NCBI GenBank assembly: GCA_965224495.1
Contig: CBDCZI010000021.1
Coordinates: forward strand, 110,648 to 174,647
From: CBDCZI01 sp965224495
Lineage (GTDB): Bacteria > Bacteroidota > Bacteroidia > Cytophagales > JAAEPT01
Reading direction: 5' to 3'
DNA length: 64,000 nucleotides
Under the pieces are notes generated by a model. The model saw only the letters and a list, made by a program, of their open reading frames with translations. It was not told where the DNA came from and ran no database searches. Below are positions 1 through 9,164 of the stretch, piece after piece (position 1 is the first letter of the stretch; every line of letters begins with the position of its first letter). The position numbers and the translations under genes were made by a program.

Positions 1-2
1 GT

Positions 3-1511
3 ATGAAGGTATTTAGTGTTTTTCTTTTTAGTCTCTTGTTTTCGTTTGCTTATGCCGATGATTTATCTAACCCAAGAGCAACGGTTACGCATCTTTTTGA
101 ACACTTGCAAGACGGTAATTACCATCCCGAAATTGCTTCTAGATCCTTGTTTAAAGGAGTGCTAACCGACGAAGAACTGGCAGAAAGAGCAAGGCAATTG
201 GTTCAGATTTATAACGGTTTGGGGGTACAGGTCAAACCCGAAAATATTTCGATAGATCCCAATTATAAAAACGTCAACACAACGGCTTCCGAAATATTGA
301 TTGATTCGGCTGTAACCACTATTTACGTAGTCAAATACGGGAATAAATGGTTGGTCAAAGAGGAGAGTGTACAGGCAATCCCTCAATTGTACCGACAAAC
401 GTACCCTTTTGGCACGGCTAAATTATTGAATTGGTTGTCAGGATTGAGTCATAAGCAATATTTAGGTTTGAAAATTTGGCAGTTTATCGGGGTTATTTTA
501 CTGCTTCTCATTTGTTTTCTAACCCACCGAATTTTCACTTTTTTGATAGATAAATTGATTTTACGGACAATTATTCGCTTAGGTAAAAAGCAGATTGCCG
601 AACAATATATTCACCCCATAGCCAAACCGATTAGCTTGTTTTTGGTTGCTTATCTTTTGACAATTTTAGTGCCTGTTTTACAATTAAATCTGTACGTTTC
701 ACATTACCTGTTATTGCTCTTAAAAGCCTCCGTTCCGTTGTTTATTACCATTTTCTTATACAAAATGGTCGATGTGTTGTCGCTTTATATGGCGAAATTA
801 GCAAAGAATACCGATACCGCTTTAGACGACCAATTAGTGCCATTGTTGCGTAAAATACTGAAAGTTTTTGTGCTCTTAATAGGTACATTATTTATTCTCC
901 AAAACTTAAATTTCAATGTCACCGCATTGTTGGCGGGGCTATCGATTGGAGGTCTTGCATTTGCTTTGGCATCGCAAGATATGTTGCGTAATTTGTTCGG
1001 TTCGATAATGATTTTTGTCGACAGACCGTTTCAAATCGGCGATTGGATAGTCGGAAAAGGAATTGATGGTGATGTCGAGGAAGTAGGGTTTCGTTCGACT
1101 CGTGTGCGAACTTTTCACAACTCAGTCGTGTCTATTCCCAATGGTCAGTTGGCAGATATGACGGTCGATAATATGGGAATGCGTCAATATAGACGATACA
1201 AGACGATTTTAGGCATCACTTACGACACACCTCCAGCATCGATAGAAACGTTTATTTTGGGATTGAAAAACATTGTTGACACACACCCAACGACACGTAA
1301 AGACTATTACAATGTCTATTTAAACACCTTCGGGTCGTCCTCTTTAGAGATTCTTTTTTATATCTTTTTTGATGTAAAAACGTGGCCAGAAGAGTTGCAA
1401 GCCCGACAAGAAGTGAATTTAGCCATTTTAAAATTGGCAGAGGAACTTAATATCTCCTTTGCTTTCAATACCCAAACGGTGCATTTGGAAGGGTTGGAGA
1501 ACGTGAAATAA
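3..1511 (+). CDS. MscS-family mechanosensitive ion channel with periplasmic N-terminal domain
   Basis: This 502-residue protein is likely an inner-membrane mechanosensitive channel that releases solutes on hypo-osmotic shock. Residues 1-18 look like a signal peptide (ends in AYA). Residues about 20-140 form a soluble domain. Hydrophobic segments follow near 155-175, 200-225, 235-255 and 285-305. The glycine/alanine-rich pore helix is near 308-335 (GLSIGGLAFALASQD), followed by the MscS beta-domain signature (FVDRPFQIGDWI) near 340. The order and motif are standard for MscS; the long N-terminal extension resembles larger YbdG/YnaI-type members. The ATG lies 2 bases inside the window, so upstream regulation is not visible. 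Family assignment is firm, physiological role inferred. Confidence 0.9.
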   Translation: MKVFSVFLFSLLFSFAYADDLSNPRATVTHLFEHLQDGNYHPEIASRSLFKGVLTDEELAERARQLVQIYNGLGVQVKPENISIDPNYKNVNTTASEILIDSAVTTIYVVKYGNKWLVKEESVQAIPQLYRQTYPFGTAKLLNWLSGLSHKQYLGLKIWQFIGVILLLLICFLTHRIFTFLIDKLILRTIIRLGKKQIAEQYIHPIAKPISLFLVAYLLTILVPVLQLNLYVSHYLLLLLKASVPLFITIFLYKMVDVLSLYMAKLAKNTDTALDDQLVPLLRKILKVFVLLIGTLFILQNLNFNVTALLAGLSIGGLAFALASQDMLRNLFGSIMIFVDRPFQIGDWIVGKGIDGDVEEVGFRSTRVRTFHNSVVSIPNGQLADMTVDNMGMRQYRRYKTILGITYDTPPASIETFILGLKNIVDTHPTTRKDYYNVYLNTFGSSSLEILFYIFFDVKTWPEELQARQEVNLAILKLAEELNISFAFNTQTVHLEGLENVK

Positions 1512-1530
1512 ACTTAAATTGACTAACTTG

Positions 1531-1715
1531 TTTTGGAGCTTTCCCTTTTTTGTGAAAGGGTTTGTAGAAAGGAAAGGTTATATTGCCGATAGAAAGCGAG
1601 ATAGTCGATATAAACAAGAGCGGGAGCGGGCTATACGTTGCAATCTTTTGTTCGTTCCTCACAAAAGGATTTTCTCTACTATCCCTAAGCCGATAGAATA
1701 GGTGGGAAACAAATG
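1531..1715 (+). repeat. Dispersed intergenic repeat, copy A
   Basis: The roughly 295-base gap between the MscS gene and the Nif3-like gene holds one copy of a repeat also found at 8757-9030, 26838-27062 and 27285-27520. The best-conserved stretch (about 1627-1690) is nearly identical, in reverse complement, to 8875-8942: a GGGCTATACGTTGCAATC block, then a hairpin in which CTTTTGT pairs with ACAAAAG, then a TATCCCT block. Short ORFs across it are by-products of the repeat and are not called as genes. Confidence 0.75.
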
Positions 1716-1806
1716 AATTTGTTTCGTCTGTGTGTTTTAGTTGATAAAAACGGCGAAAAAAACGTATTAAATAACAACAAAATAAATACCCTAAGTGGAT
1801 GTTTTT

Positions 1807-2904
1807 ATGAAGATAAGAGAGATAACAAATTACTTAGAAGAATTTGCCCCATTAGCTTACCAAGAAAGTTATGATAACTGTGGACTTTTGGTTGGAGATT
1901 TAAACCAGACAGTAACCAATTGTTTGATTTCATTGGATTGCACCGAAGAAATTGTACAAGAAGCAATTGACAAAAAATGTGAATTAATCGTTGTTCATCA
2001 TCCCATTATATTTAGTGGTTTGAAAACCCTAACAGGAAAGAATTATATCGAACGAACGGTTATCAAAGCAATAAAAAATGATATTGCTATTTATGCCATT
2101 CACACCAATGCGGACAATGTAAATACAGGCGTAAGCAAAAAGATTTGTGACAAATTAAACCTGATAAATACACGTGTATTAGCACCAAAAAAAGGATTGT
2201 TAGAGAAAATGACGGTATTTGTACCCGTTACTCACGCCGAAGAAATAAGAACAGTTTTAGCTCAAAACGGAGCAGGGAAATTAGGTCAGTACGAATCGTG
2301 TAGCTTTTCTACAGAAGGTATGGGTCGGTTCAAAGCACAGCAAGGAGCAAACCCATTCATCGGTAAAGTAAGTCGTTTAGAAGAAGTGAACGAAGCACGG
2401 ATAGAGGTTATTTACCCGTCGCATCAATCAAGACAAATCGTTGGAGCAATGGTAGAAGCGCATCCGTATGAAGAACCTGCTTATTTCCTTGAAAAATTGG
2501 AGAACGAAAATCCTGCAGTAGGTTCGGGAATGGTAGGAGAGTTGGAGCAAGAAATGTCGGCAGAAGAATTTATGGTTTATTTGAAAGAAAAAATGAACCT
2601 ATCAGTCATTCGTCATACGGCATTTGTAAAAGATAAAATTAAAAAAGTTGCACTTTGTGGTGGTTCGGGAAGTTTCTTGTTGCCCAATGCAAAAGGTGTA
2701 TCTGCAGATGTCTTTATTACCGCAGATTTTAAGTACCACGAGTTTTTTGATGCCGAAAATGACCTTATTATAGCCGATATTGGACATTATGAGAGTGAAG
2801 TTTACACAAAAGAACTTTTTTACAAGCTATTAACAGAAAAATTCGTTAATATTGCGTTTGCTTCGGCACAAACAAGTACAAATCCGATACTTTATCATAT
2901 ATAA
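1807..2904 (+). CDS. Nif3-like dinuclear metal centre protein (YbgI / GTP cyclohydrolase I type 2 homologue)
   Basis: This 365-residue cytosolic protein belongs to the NIF3/YbgI family, which forms toroidal hexamers with a two-metal site; its cellular reaction is still unsettled. The visible ligands are His64-His65 (VVHHPIIF), His99 and Asp103 (HTNAD) and the C-terminal DIGHYESE. A central insert of about 110 residues (roughly 125-235) matches the PII/CutA-like domain of the long bacterial form. I chose the ATG at 1807 (MKIREITNYL) because family members start this way; an in-frame GTG at 1795 would add four residues. The next gene starts one base after this stop, so the two are co-transcribed. 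Confidence 0.92.
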   Translation: MKIREITNYLEEFAPLAYQESYDNCGLLVGDLNQTVTNCLISLDCTEEIVQEAIDKKCELIVVHHPIIFSGLKTLTGKNYIERTVIKAIKNDIAIYAIHTNADNVNTGVSKKICDKLNLINTRVLAPKKGLLEKMTVFVPVTHAEEIRTVLAQNGAGKLGQYESCSFSTEGMGRFKAQQGANPFIGKVSRLEEVNEARIEVIYPSHQSRQIVGAMVEAHPYEEPAYFLEKLENENPAVGSGMVGELEQEMSAEEFMVYLKEKMNLSVIRHTAFVKDKIKKVALCGGSGSFLLPNAKGVSADVFITADFKYHEFFDAENDLIIADIGHYESEVYTKELFYKLLTEKFVNIAFASAQTSTNPILYHI

Positions 2905-3699
2905 ATGGAAAACGTTGAGAAAAAGTTAAAAGCTTTACAAAGGTTACAAAAAATCGATTCTAAACTCGATGATATCACAAAAGTAAGAGGAGACCTTCCT
3001 GAAGAAGTTCAAGATCTTGAGGATGAAATTACAGGTTACGAAACAAGATTAGAGCATTTTAACGAAACATTAGGAAACCTTGAACAAGGTATTTCTGACA
3101 AAAAATCTGCTATTAAAGAATCAGGTGATTTGATTGTTAAGTACAAAACGCAACAAAACAACGTGCGTAATAATCGTGAATATGATGCGATTACAAAAGA
3201 AATGGAGCTTCAAGAATTGGAGATATTAGTTTCTGAGAAAAAAATCAAAGAGGCTGGTTACCAAATCGAATTGAAAAAGAAAGACGTTACTGCTCTTCAA
3301 GAGAAGCTAACTGATAGACAAGCTGATTTGGTTAAGAAAAATGAAGAACTTACTGTTATCATTACAGAAAGTGAAGAAGAAGAAACTAAATTAGGTGAAA
3401 CAAGAATCAAAGCTGAAAAGGCATTAGATAACCGTTTACTTATCGCTTACACGAAGTTGAGAAACAACATGCGTAACAAATTGGCAGTTGTTCCTGTTAA
3501 AAGAGATGCTTGTGCAGGATGTTTTGCAACTGTCCCTCCTCAAAGACAAGCAGATATTAGAGACAAGAAGAAACTAATTATCTGTGAAAACTGTGGAAGA
3601 ATCTTAGCTGACGTTATCGCGCCTCCAGTAGTAGAGCCGAAAAAGAAGACAAGAAAAAAAGCAGTAAAGAAAACAACTAAGAAAACGGAAGAAGCATAA
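2905..3699 (+). CDS. Coiled-coil protein with C4 zinc ribbon (zf-RING_7 / DUF164 type)
   Basis: This 264-residue protein has a long charged coiled coil (about 1-190), then a C4 zinc ribbon formed by CAGC near residue 202 and CENC near 229, and a lysine-rich tail. This architecture is the conserved bacterial family annotated as C4-type zinc ribbon domain protein, proposed to bind nucleic acid. The start codon abuts the TAA of the Nif3-like gene, a pairing common in Bacteroidota. A strong terminator at 3726-3756 ends the two-gene unit. The function is known only at family level. Confidence 0.88.
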   Translation: MENVEKKLKALQRLQKIDSKLDDITKVRGDLPEEVQDLEDEITGYETRLEHFNETLGNLEQGISDKKSAIKESGDLIVKYKTQQNNVRNNREYDAITKEMELQELEILVSEKKIKEAGYQIELKKKDVTALQEKLTDRQADLVKKNEELTVIITESEEEETKLGETRIKAEKALDNRLLIAYTKLRNNMRNKLAVVPVKRDACAGCFATVPPQRQADIRDKKKLIICENCGRILADVIAPPVVEPKKKTRKKAVKKTTKKTEEA

Positions 3700-3725
3700 T
3701 TGATGTTTTCTATAAGTTATATAAT

Positions 3726-3756
3726 AAAAAGGATGGCTTTTAGTCATCCTTTTTTG
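3726..3756 (+). terminator. Intrinsic terminator overlapping the next gene's start codon
   Basis: The stem AAAAAGGATG (3726-3735) pairs with CATCCTTTTT (3745-3754), extended inward by three pairs around a TTT loop and followed by a T run. It sits 27 bases after the zinc-ribbon gene stop. The ATG of the following TPR gene (3733-3735) is inside the left arm. Confidence 0.8.
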
Positions 3757-5166
3757 TTTGTTCTTTTTTTGACTTTTTTTAGTCAAGCAAACGCACAATT
3801 TCAAGCCGATTTAGCGGTAAAATCTCAATACCAACAAATCTTTAGTGATGAGTCAGTCACTGTTTCAGCACTTAGTCAACAAGCCTATCAATCAGAAGCT
3901 ACCAAAGGGAGTTATTTGTATCTTTCTGGCTTGAAATCAGCAATGAATTATTTTATAGACGCCAACTATGATGGTGTTTTAGACACTATTCAATCAAATA
4001 TTAAACAAATAAAAGAGTTAAAACCAAATACACCATTTGGTTTCTTTTGTTTGGGTGAAGCTTATTTGCATTTAGGCCTGGTACAAATGGCACAAGGGAA
4101 TAAGCTATCAGCCTTGTTAGCTCTAAAAAAAGCCTACACTACTCATTTGAAAAACACAACAAAATACCCCACGTTTTTGTACTCTCAAAAAACATTGGGA
4201 ATGTTGGAAGTAGCCTTTAATGAAGCTGAGTATTACAGTGATTTCTCTTCACTGTTGACTGGTGTAAAAGCCACAAAAGAAAAAGGTGCTCAACGACTAA
4301 ATAATGTGATTGAAAGCAGTAACCTGTATAGTTTTGAAGCCAGACTATTTCAGGTTATTTTATATCAATTTGTTACCTATGATAAGGAATTAGCAACAAA
4401 AAAAATGTTTGGTCTGTTAGCTGATTACCCCCAATCAAAGTTAGTGAAAGCAATTTCAGCGATTGTGTTTACTAAAAACAATGAATCGGAGCGTGCTTTA
4501 ATAGTCTTGAATAAACTAAACCACGTCAATCCGTATTTTATTTATTTAGAAGGTGTTAATCATTTACAATTGTTACATCATCAAAAGGCCACAGCATCAT
4601 TTACTCGTTTCTTGAAAACAAACCCAAGTTATTACCAAGTAAGTGCTAAATATTTACAGGCAGAATCTTTTTACTTAACAGGAAACCAGCGACTGCAAGG
4701 AGCTGTAAAGGGGGCGATGAATGCACCACACAGTGATTTACCAGCGGACAAAAGTGCGAAGAATAAGATAAATTCATTATTAACAAAAAATAAAAAATTA
4801 ATGAAAGCAAGGTTGCTTTTTGATGGAGGAAACAATGGAAAAGCATTGTTGGTTTTGAAAGGCATAGATAAGACTGTGTTAGGTAGAAAAGAAACTATTG
4901 AATATTATTACCGATTGGGACGAGTAAATCAATCATTAGGTGCTGTAGCTAATGCAAAATCTAATTTTTTGTTAGCCGTACTTAAAGAATACGAAGAAAC
5001 GAAAGTGTATTACGCACCTTATTCGTGTTTGCAATTAGGGAAGATTTATCAGGCAGAAGGTGATAAAAAGAAGGCGATGGCATACCTTGAAGCTGGTTTG
5101 AAATACAACCATTACCAATATGAAACAGCTATAAAAGTGAAGATTAAAAAACAGCTTGAGAGATGA
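3733..5166 (+). CDS. Secreted TPR-containing protein of unknown function
   Basis: This is a protein of about 477 residues. From the ATG at 3733 it begins MAFSHPFLFVLFLTFFSQANA, a clear signal peptide; the frame is also open from 3700, which would add 11 residues. The body is alpha-helical with TPR-like repeats (for example near residues 100-130 and 390-450, GRVNQSLGAVANAKS and GKIYQAEGDKKKAMAYLEAG). It likely acts in the periplasm as a scaffold, but no catalytic motif is visible. Its last four bases overlap the pabB start (ATGA), so translation of the two may be coupled. Similar TPR proteins are common in Flavobacteriales. Confidence 0.75.
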   Translation: MAFSHPFLFVLFLTFFSQANAQFQADLAVKSQYQQIFSDESVTVSALSQQAYQSEATKGSYLYLSGLKSAMNYFIDANYDGVLDTIQSNIKQIKELKPNTPFGFFCLGEAYLHLGLVQMAQGNKLSALLALKKAYTTHLKNTTKYPTFLYSQKTLGMLEVAFNEAEYYSDFSSLLTGVKATKEKGAQRLNNVIESSNLYSFEARLFQVILYQFVTYDKELATKKMFGLLADYPQSKLVKAISAIVFTKNNESERALIVLNKLNHVNPYFIYLEGVNHLQLLHHQKATASFTRFLKTNPSYYQVSAKYLQAESFYLTGNQRLQGAVKGAMNAPHSDLPADKSAKNKINSLLTKNKKLMKARLLFDGGNNGKALLVLKGIDKTVLGRKETIEYYYRLGRVNQSLGAVANAKSNFLLAVLKEYEETKVYYAPYSCLQLGKIYQAEGDKKKAMAYLEAGLKYNHYQYETAIKVKIKKQLER

Positions 5167-6317
5167 AGAAATCATTAAGTAAGTTATTAAACGAAGCTAA
5201 AACTATGGATTATTTCTGCTTATTGAATCCAAATCAATATGCTAATGGATTTCCTTTGGTGTTTGCCTCGGGAAATGAAGCTGTTTTGTGGAAAGACTTG
5301 TCATTTGAATTGAACGAAAACTATTTTGGGTTCTTGTCTTATGATTTGAAAAATGATTTATTCAAAGGTTTAGAAAGTAAACACAAGGATTGGCAAGAGT
5401 TTCCTCAGAGTACATTTTTTAAAGCTGAGACATTGATTAAGTCAGACGAATTGCTTGACGATTTGAATGAAAATCAAGAAAAAATACCTCCGTTAACTTT
5501 TGAAGCTCAAGTAACAAAAAAAGAGTATATAACCACAGTCGAGGTTATTCGTGAGCATATTCTTAACGGAGATGTCTATGAATTGAATTTTTGTATTCCT
5601 TTTGTCGCACAAAATGTGGAGTTAGATACTGTTGCTGTTTATAAAAAACTGAATGCTATTTCTCCTACACCATTTTCTTCATTATTAAAAATAAAAGATT
5701 GTTGGTTGATTTGTGCGTCTCCTGAGCGTTACGTAAAGAAAGAAGGGCAGAAGGTCGTGTCTGAACCAATAAAAGGTACGACAGCACGAGGGAAAACAAA
5801 GGAAGAAGACAAACGTTTGGCTGATGCGTTGAAAAACTCGGAAAAAGAACGTGCAGAAAATTTGATGATTGTAGATTTGGTGCGTAATGACCTGAATAGA
5901 TGCTGTAAACCAACAACGGTAAAGGTGGACGAACTCTTTGGTATTTATAAATTCCCACAAGTTCATCAGATGATTTCTACCATATCGGGAGAGCTGGAAG
6001 ATGAGAATGGAATAAAGGAATTGATAGAAAATACGTTTCCGATGGGAAGTATGACAGGAGCGCCAAAGTTAAAGTCCATGGAGCTAATTGAGCAATACGA
6101 ATCGTCTAAACGAGGTATTTATAGTGGTGCAGTTGGTTATATTGATAAAAACCACGATGCCGATTTTAATGTTGTTATTCGAAGTCTATACTACAATGAG
6201 ACAACAAAAACCTTGTCGTTTATAGTAGGTGGGGCGATTACTTATGCTTCAGATGCTGAAAAAGAATACGAAGAATGTTTACTCAAAGCATCTGCAATGA
6301 TTGGTTGTTTTAAATAA
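5163..6317 (+). CDS. pabB: Aminodeoxychorismate synthase component I
   Basis: This 384-residue chorismate-binding enzyme makes 4-amino-4-deoxychorismate from chorismate and ammonia for folate synthesis. The PIKGT motif near residue 202 carries the lysine typical of PabB, where anthranilate synthase TrpE has alanine (PIAGT). Other family signatures are SPERY, NLMIVDLVRNDL, PMGSMTGAPK and YSGAVGY. The protein is shorter than E. coli PabB because it lacks much of the N-terminal domain, as is usual in Flavobacteria. No glutamine amidotransferase gene (pabA) is adjacent. It overlaps the TPR gene upstream by 4 bases and converges on the small gene at 6322. Confidence 0.9.
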   Translation: MKKSLSKLLNEAKTMDYFCLLNPNQYANGFPLVFASGNEAVLWKDLSFELNENYFGFLSYDLKNDLFKGLESKHKDWQEFPQSTFFKAETLIKSDELLDDLNENQEKIPPLTFEAQVTKKEYITTVEVIREHILNGDVYELNFCIPFVAQNVELDTVAVYKKLNAISPTPFSSLLKIKDCWLICASPERYVKKEGQKVVSEPIKGTTARGKTKEEDKRLADALKNSEKERAENLMIVDLVRNDLNRCCKPTTVKVDELFGIYKFPQVHQMISTISGELEDENGIKELIENTFPMGSMTGAPKLKSMELIEQYESSKRGIYSGAVGYIDKNHDADFNVVIRSLYYNETTKTLSFIVGGAITYASDAEKEYEECLLKASAMIGCFK

Positions 6318-6321
6318 TTCG

Positions 6322-6558
6322 TTATTTAGCAATTTCTCCTCTGTCGGGTTTAATCATCCCGTAGATACGTTGAGCGTCAGGTTCTTCTACTTTCAAAAAG
6401 GCTATAACGAAGTTATCGTTTATTTTTTCTATTGCTGTTTCGTAAAAAGAGAGCTTTTCCCTAATTGAAAATTCTTTTAAATGAATAATGTGGTGCTCGG
6501 CAGTACCTAAAGCATCCATTCCTCTAAACTCCCAAACCAATTTGATAATACGTGGCAT
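6322..6558 (-). CDS. Conserved-looking small protein, unknown
   Basis: This 78-residue cytosolic-looking protein begins MPRIIKLVWEFRG and contains a TAEHHIIHLKEF segment. It has no signal peptide, membrane segment or recognised motif. It lies directly downstream of the 171-residue gene on the same strand (35 bases apart), so the pair may be an operon. Its stop lies 4 bases from the pabB stop; a 7-bp hairpin with a TTCG loop (6311-6328) spans both stop codons. I do not recognise the family. Confidence 0.65.
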   Translation of the reverse strand: MPRIIKLVWEFRGMDALGTAEHHIIHLKEFSIREKLSFYETAIEKINDNFVIAFLKVEEPDAQRIYGMIKPDRGEIAK

Positions 6559-6593
6559 AATTATTTATTTTTAGAGCATAAAAGAAGAAGCTT

Positions 6594-7109
6594 TTAGGCT
6601 TCTTCTAATATTTCTTTTAATCTTTTTAAGTACTCTATAAACTCACGACTTAAGTCTTCGTCATACAATCCTAATGTGTTACTAATTAATTGTCTTTCAA
6701 TAGCTATTCGGATAATACGTTTAGCATCTTGGTCAATTTTACCTTCATCGATTAATTGAGTAAAACCGATAGCGATAATTGTAGTGTCTAACCCATCAAA
6801 TAATTGGTCAGCATCGTAATCTTCATCAGTTAAAAGGTTGGCTATTGTTCTTTGGTCCAATAATTTGACTGTATATTCCTTGTAATCCATCTCACCGATA
6901 TCCTCGATAGCGATTTTCAAGAAACGAGTAATTGATTTTCGTTTGTTTTTAGGACGCCATTCTCTAAACTCATTAAGCGCCGTGTTACCATATTCTGCAC
7001 CAAATGGAGCAATTTCGTCTGTGTCGTCCCAAAAGAATACATCAGGAATCAATTCTACCGCTCTAGGGTGAGCAGTTTCTTTGTTTAATCCATGAAATGA
7101 TGAAGCCAT
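6594..7109 (-). CDS. Hypothetical protein, 171 residues
   Basis: This acidic, helical, soluble protein starts MASSFHGLNKET and contains the distinctive segment PDVFFWDDTDEIAPFGAE. There is no signal peptide or recognisable catalytic motif. It is followed on the same strand by the 78-residue unknown. The long intact frame on a strand with no competing gene supports it as real. The function is unknown. Confidence 0.7.
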   Translation of the reverse strand: MASSFHGLNKETAHPRAVELIPDVFFWDDTDEIAPFGAEYGNTALNEFREWRPKNKRKSITRFLKIAIEDIGEMDYKEYTVKLLDQRTIANLLTDEDYDADQLFDGLDTTIIAIGFTQLIDEGKIDQDAKRIIRIAIERQLISNTLGLYDEDLSREFIEYLKRLKEILEEA

Positions 7110-7224
7110 AAAAATATTTTCTTTTAATTTTTTATGAAGTAAGGGAATAAGATTTTATTTACCAAACATATAGGGTAACTATTTGGTAATTAGTTAAAAA
7201 ATAAACCTTTTAAACTAAGTGAAA

Positions 7225-7245
7225 ACACCTACAAAAGAGAGGTGT
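7225..7245 (-). terminator. Weak hairpin terminator after mtaB
   Basis: ACACCT pairs with AGGTGT around a 9-nt loop, followed on the minus strand by TTTTC. It lies 8 bases past the mtaB stop. The stem is short and the T tract poor. Confidence 0.35.
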
Positions 7246-7252
7246 ATGGAAA

Positions 7253-8578
7253 TTAAGACTTAGTAAAACGTGCTAAGTCAGGCATTTCTATCACGCCAAT
7301 ATTTCCGTCAGTATCTATCTTTTTTAGTTTGACATTTAAGATACTTCCCACTAAAGCAGGGTCATAGTCAATGGTTACTTTGACGTAATTATCTGTAAAC
7401 CCGTGTATTTTTCCTTTTTCTTCCTTGTCTTCAAACAATGCTTTGTAAGTCTGTTCTAATTGGGACACGTAAAAAGCACGTTTTTTCTTTTCAGAAAGTC
7501 CACGAAGCATCTTAGAACGTTCGTTTCTTTCTTTCTGAGGAACACTAACATCCATTTTGGGTGCTAAGGTGTTTTCTCGTTCAGAATAAGTGAAAACGTG
7601 TAAATACGAAATATCCATTTCGTTGATAAAATTATAAGTATCAAGAAAATGCTCGTGTGTTTCTGTTGGGAAACCAACGATGACATCGACACCGATACAA
7701 GCGTGAGGCATTACTTTTTTTATTTTATTGACACGCTCAGTGTAAATACTTCGTTTGTAACGACGTCTCATCTTGGCTAATACCTCATCGTTGCCCGATT
7801 GTAAAGGGATATGAAAATGAGGCATGAACTTCGTTGATTGTGCAACAAAATCAATAATTTCATCAGTCAATAGGTTGGGCTCGATAGATGAAATACGGTA
7901 ACGCTCAATGCCATCTACTTTTTCTAATGCTTTAACCAAGTCGAAGAAACTTTCCTTTTTTTCTCCATCAATGATTCCGAAATCTCCAATGTTTACTCCT
8001 GTAAGGACAATTTCTTTGACACCAGAAGAAGCAATCTCCTCTGCTGATTTGATGATGTTAGTCACTGTATCCGAACGACTTTTTCCTCTTGCCAAAGGTA
8101 TCGTACAGAATGTACAGGTATAATCACAACCATCTTGCACTTTTAAAAAAGTACGTGTACGATCGTTTAGAGAGAAAGAGGTATTAAAAGTTTGTGCTTT
8201 TTCAATTTCTTGAGCAAAGATTACCGCCTTTTCATTTTTATCGAAATTATTAATGAGTTCTAATAATTTGAATTTTTCAGAAGCACCCAAAACAGCATCT
8301 ACACCTTTTATATTAGCTATTTCGGTTGGCTTTAGTTGTGCATAACAACCGATGATAGCAACGAAGGCTTTTGGATTGTATTTCAAAGCCTCCTTAACGA
8401 CTTTACGACATTTCTTATCTGCATTGTCTGTTACCGAACAGGTATTAATCACGTAAACGTCAGCGCCTTGTTGGAACTCGTTTTTCGTGAACCCGTCGTC
8501 GGTAAAGGCTCTTGCGATAGAACTTGATTCGGAGAAGTTTAACTTACAACCTAAAGTATAAAATGCTACTGTTTTCAT
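7253..8578 (-). CDS. mtaB: tRNA t6A37 methylthiotransferase
   Basis: This 441-residue radical-SAM enzyme adds a methylthio group to N6-threonylcarbamoyladenosine at position 37 of tRNAs reading ANN codons. The N-terminal UPF0004 domain has cysteines in GCKLNFSES, NTCSVT and IGCYAQ for one cluster. The radical-SAM motif CDYTCTFC lies near residue 150 and a TRAM-like C-terminus follows residue 370. Signatures GVNIGDFG and PLQSGNDEVL fit MtaB rather than MiaB or RimO. A -7 box TACCTTTG sits 8 bases before the ATG, so the leader is very short. Confidence 0.92.
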   Translation of the reverse strand: MKTVAFYTLGCKLNFSESSSIARAFTDDGFTKNEFQQGADVYVINTCSVTDNADKKCRKVVKEALKYNPKAFVAIIGCYAQLKPTEIANIKGVDAVLGASEKFKLLELINNFDKNEKAVIFAQEIEKAQTFNTSFSLNDRTRTFLKVQDGCDYTCTFCTIPLARGKSRSDTVTNIIKSAEEIASSGVKEIVLTGVNIGDFGIIDGEKKESFFDLVKALEKVDGIERYRISSIEPNLLTDEIIDFVAQSTKFMPHFHIPLQSGNDEVLAKMRRRYKRSIYTERVNKIKKVMPHACIGVDVIVGFPTETHEHFLDTYNFINEMDISYLHVFTYSERENTLAPKMDVSVPQKERNERSKMLRGLSEKKKRAFYVSQLEQTYKALFEDKEEKGKIHGFTDNYVKVTIDYDPALVGSILNVKLKKIDTDGNIGVIEMPDLARFTKS

Positions 8579-8585
8579 TAGAATG

Positions 8586-8593
8586 CAAAGGTA
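8586..8593 (-). promoter_or_regulatory. -7 promoter element of mtaB
   Basis: TACCTTTG on the minus strand matches the Bacteroidota TAnnTTTG consensus and ends 7 bases before the mtaB ATG. No good -33 TTG is seen at the usual 19-nt spacing. Confidence 0.5.
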
Positions 8594-8756
8594 CTTATTT
8601 TTTAGCTTCTTATAAACTTTTTAGCATCTATATCGTTGGCTAAAGTTGTGAGTCAAGTTATATGTACTTCACAAACTGCCATATATGGAGAACGTGTGCT
8701 TTGGTGGGGTGGCTATGTACGCTGACGCTTATTTGACCGTCAGCCATCTACTCAGT

Positions 8757-9030
8757 TACGCTTAGTTCTTTACACGGATTCTTTTAACTTTTGTATTTCG
8801 TTTTTTGTTTGTTTGTGGTCGTTGTATACAGACGTATTGAAAGTCTGTTCGTTGTTGGCGTTTTTTTGCGTGAGGGATAGCAGAGAAAATCCTTTTGTGA
8901 GGAACGAACAAAAGATTGCAACGTATAGCCCGACCTCGCTGTTGGTTTGAGTGTTGGTCTATCTGTTGATTTTGTTTTATCCACAAAATGGTAAATAACA
9001 ATAACAGGAGCGAGGGCACGTCCTAATCAA
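8757..9030 (-). repeat. Dispersed intergenic repeat, copy B
   Basis: Read on the minus strand, this copy begins GATTAGGACGTGCCCTCGC, passes through the GTCGGGCTATACGTTGCAATC block and the CTTTTGT/ACAAAAG hairpin, and ends at TATCCCTCACGC before a variable tail. It shares its beginning with copy D and its core with copy A. Confidence 0.75.
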
Positions 9031-9098
9031 AATAAGCATTTTGTTTCAGTAAGCTCCTTTTTGAAAATGGTTGAAGTGTTATCGAAATAAAAGTGCTA

Positions 9099-9114
9099 TG
9101 TGATAGCTATCACT
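9099..9114 (+). promoter_or_regulatory. CRP/FNR-like operator upstream of trxA
   Basis: TGTGATAGCTATCACT has a 14-bp perfect palindrome core (9100-9113) and matches the TGTGA-N6-TCACA form bound by CRP/FNR-family regulators. It lies 50 bases before the thioredoxin ATG and 21 bases upstream of a -7-like TTTCTTTG (9136-9143). Two other sites in the window share this geometry (26803 and 29752). Confidence 0.6.
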
Positions 9115-9164
9115 AAAGGCAGGGAAAAAAAGTCGTTTCTTTGTTGTAGATAAAAACAAAAAGT

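Larger units (their letters stand above)
8594..9164. other. 571-base intergenic region with repeat copy B and a CRP/FNR-like operator
   Basis: No gene is called here. The region holds a 7-bp inverted repeat (GCTGACG 8721-8727 with CGTCAGC 8738-8744), repeat copy B (8757-9030), the palindromic operator at 9099-9114 and the presumed thioredoxin promoter. The short minus-strand ORFs at 8762-9019 run through the repeat and are rejected. Confidence 0.6.

Noticed and set aside
1519..1701. 60-codon ORF in repeat copy A, and similar ORFs at 8762-9019 and 27287-27469
   Set aside because: They follow the dispersed repeat. The shared residues (IRCNLLFVPHKRIFS) come from the hairpin core and there is no coding pattern outside it.
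5665..5966. Antisense ORFs of 93-97 codons inside pabB
   Set aside because: They lie entirely within a well-conserved gene on the other strand and have no family features.
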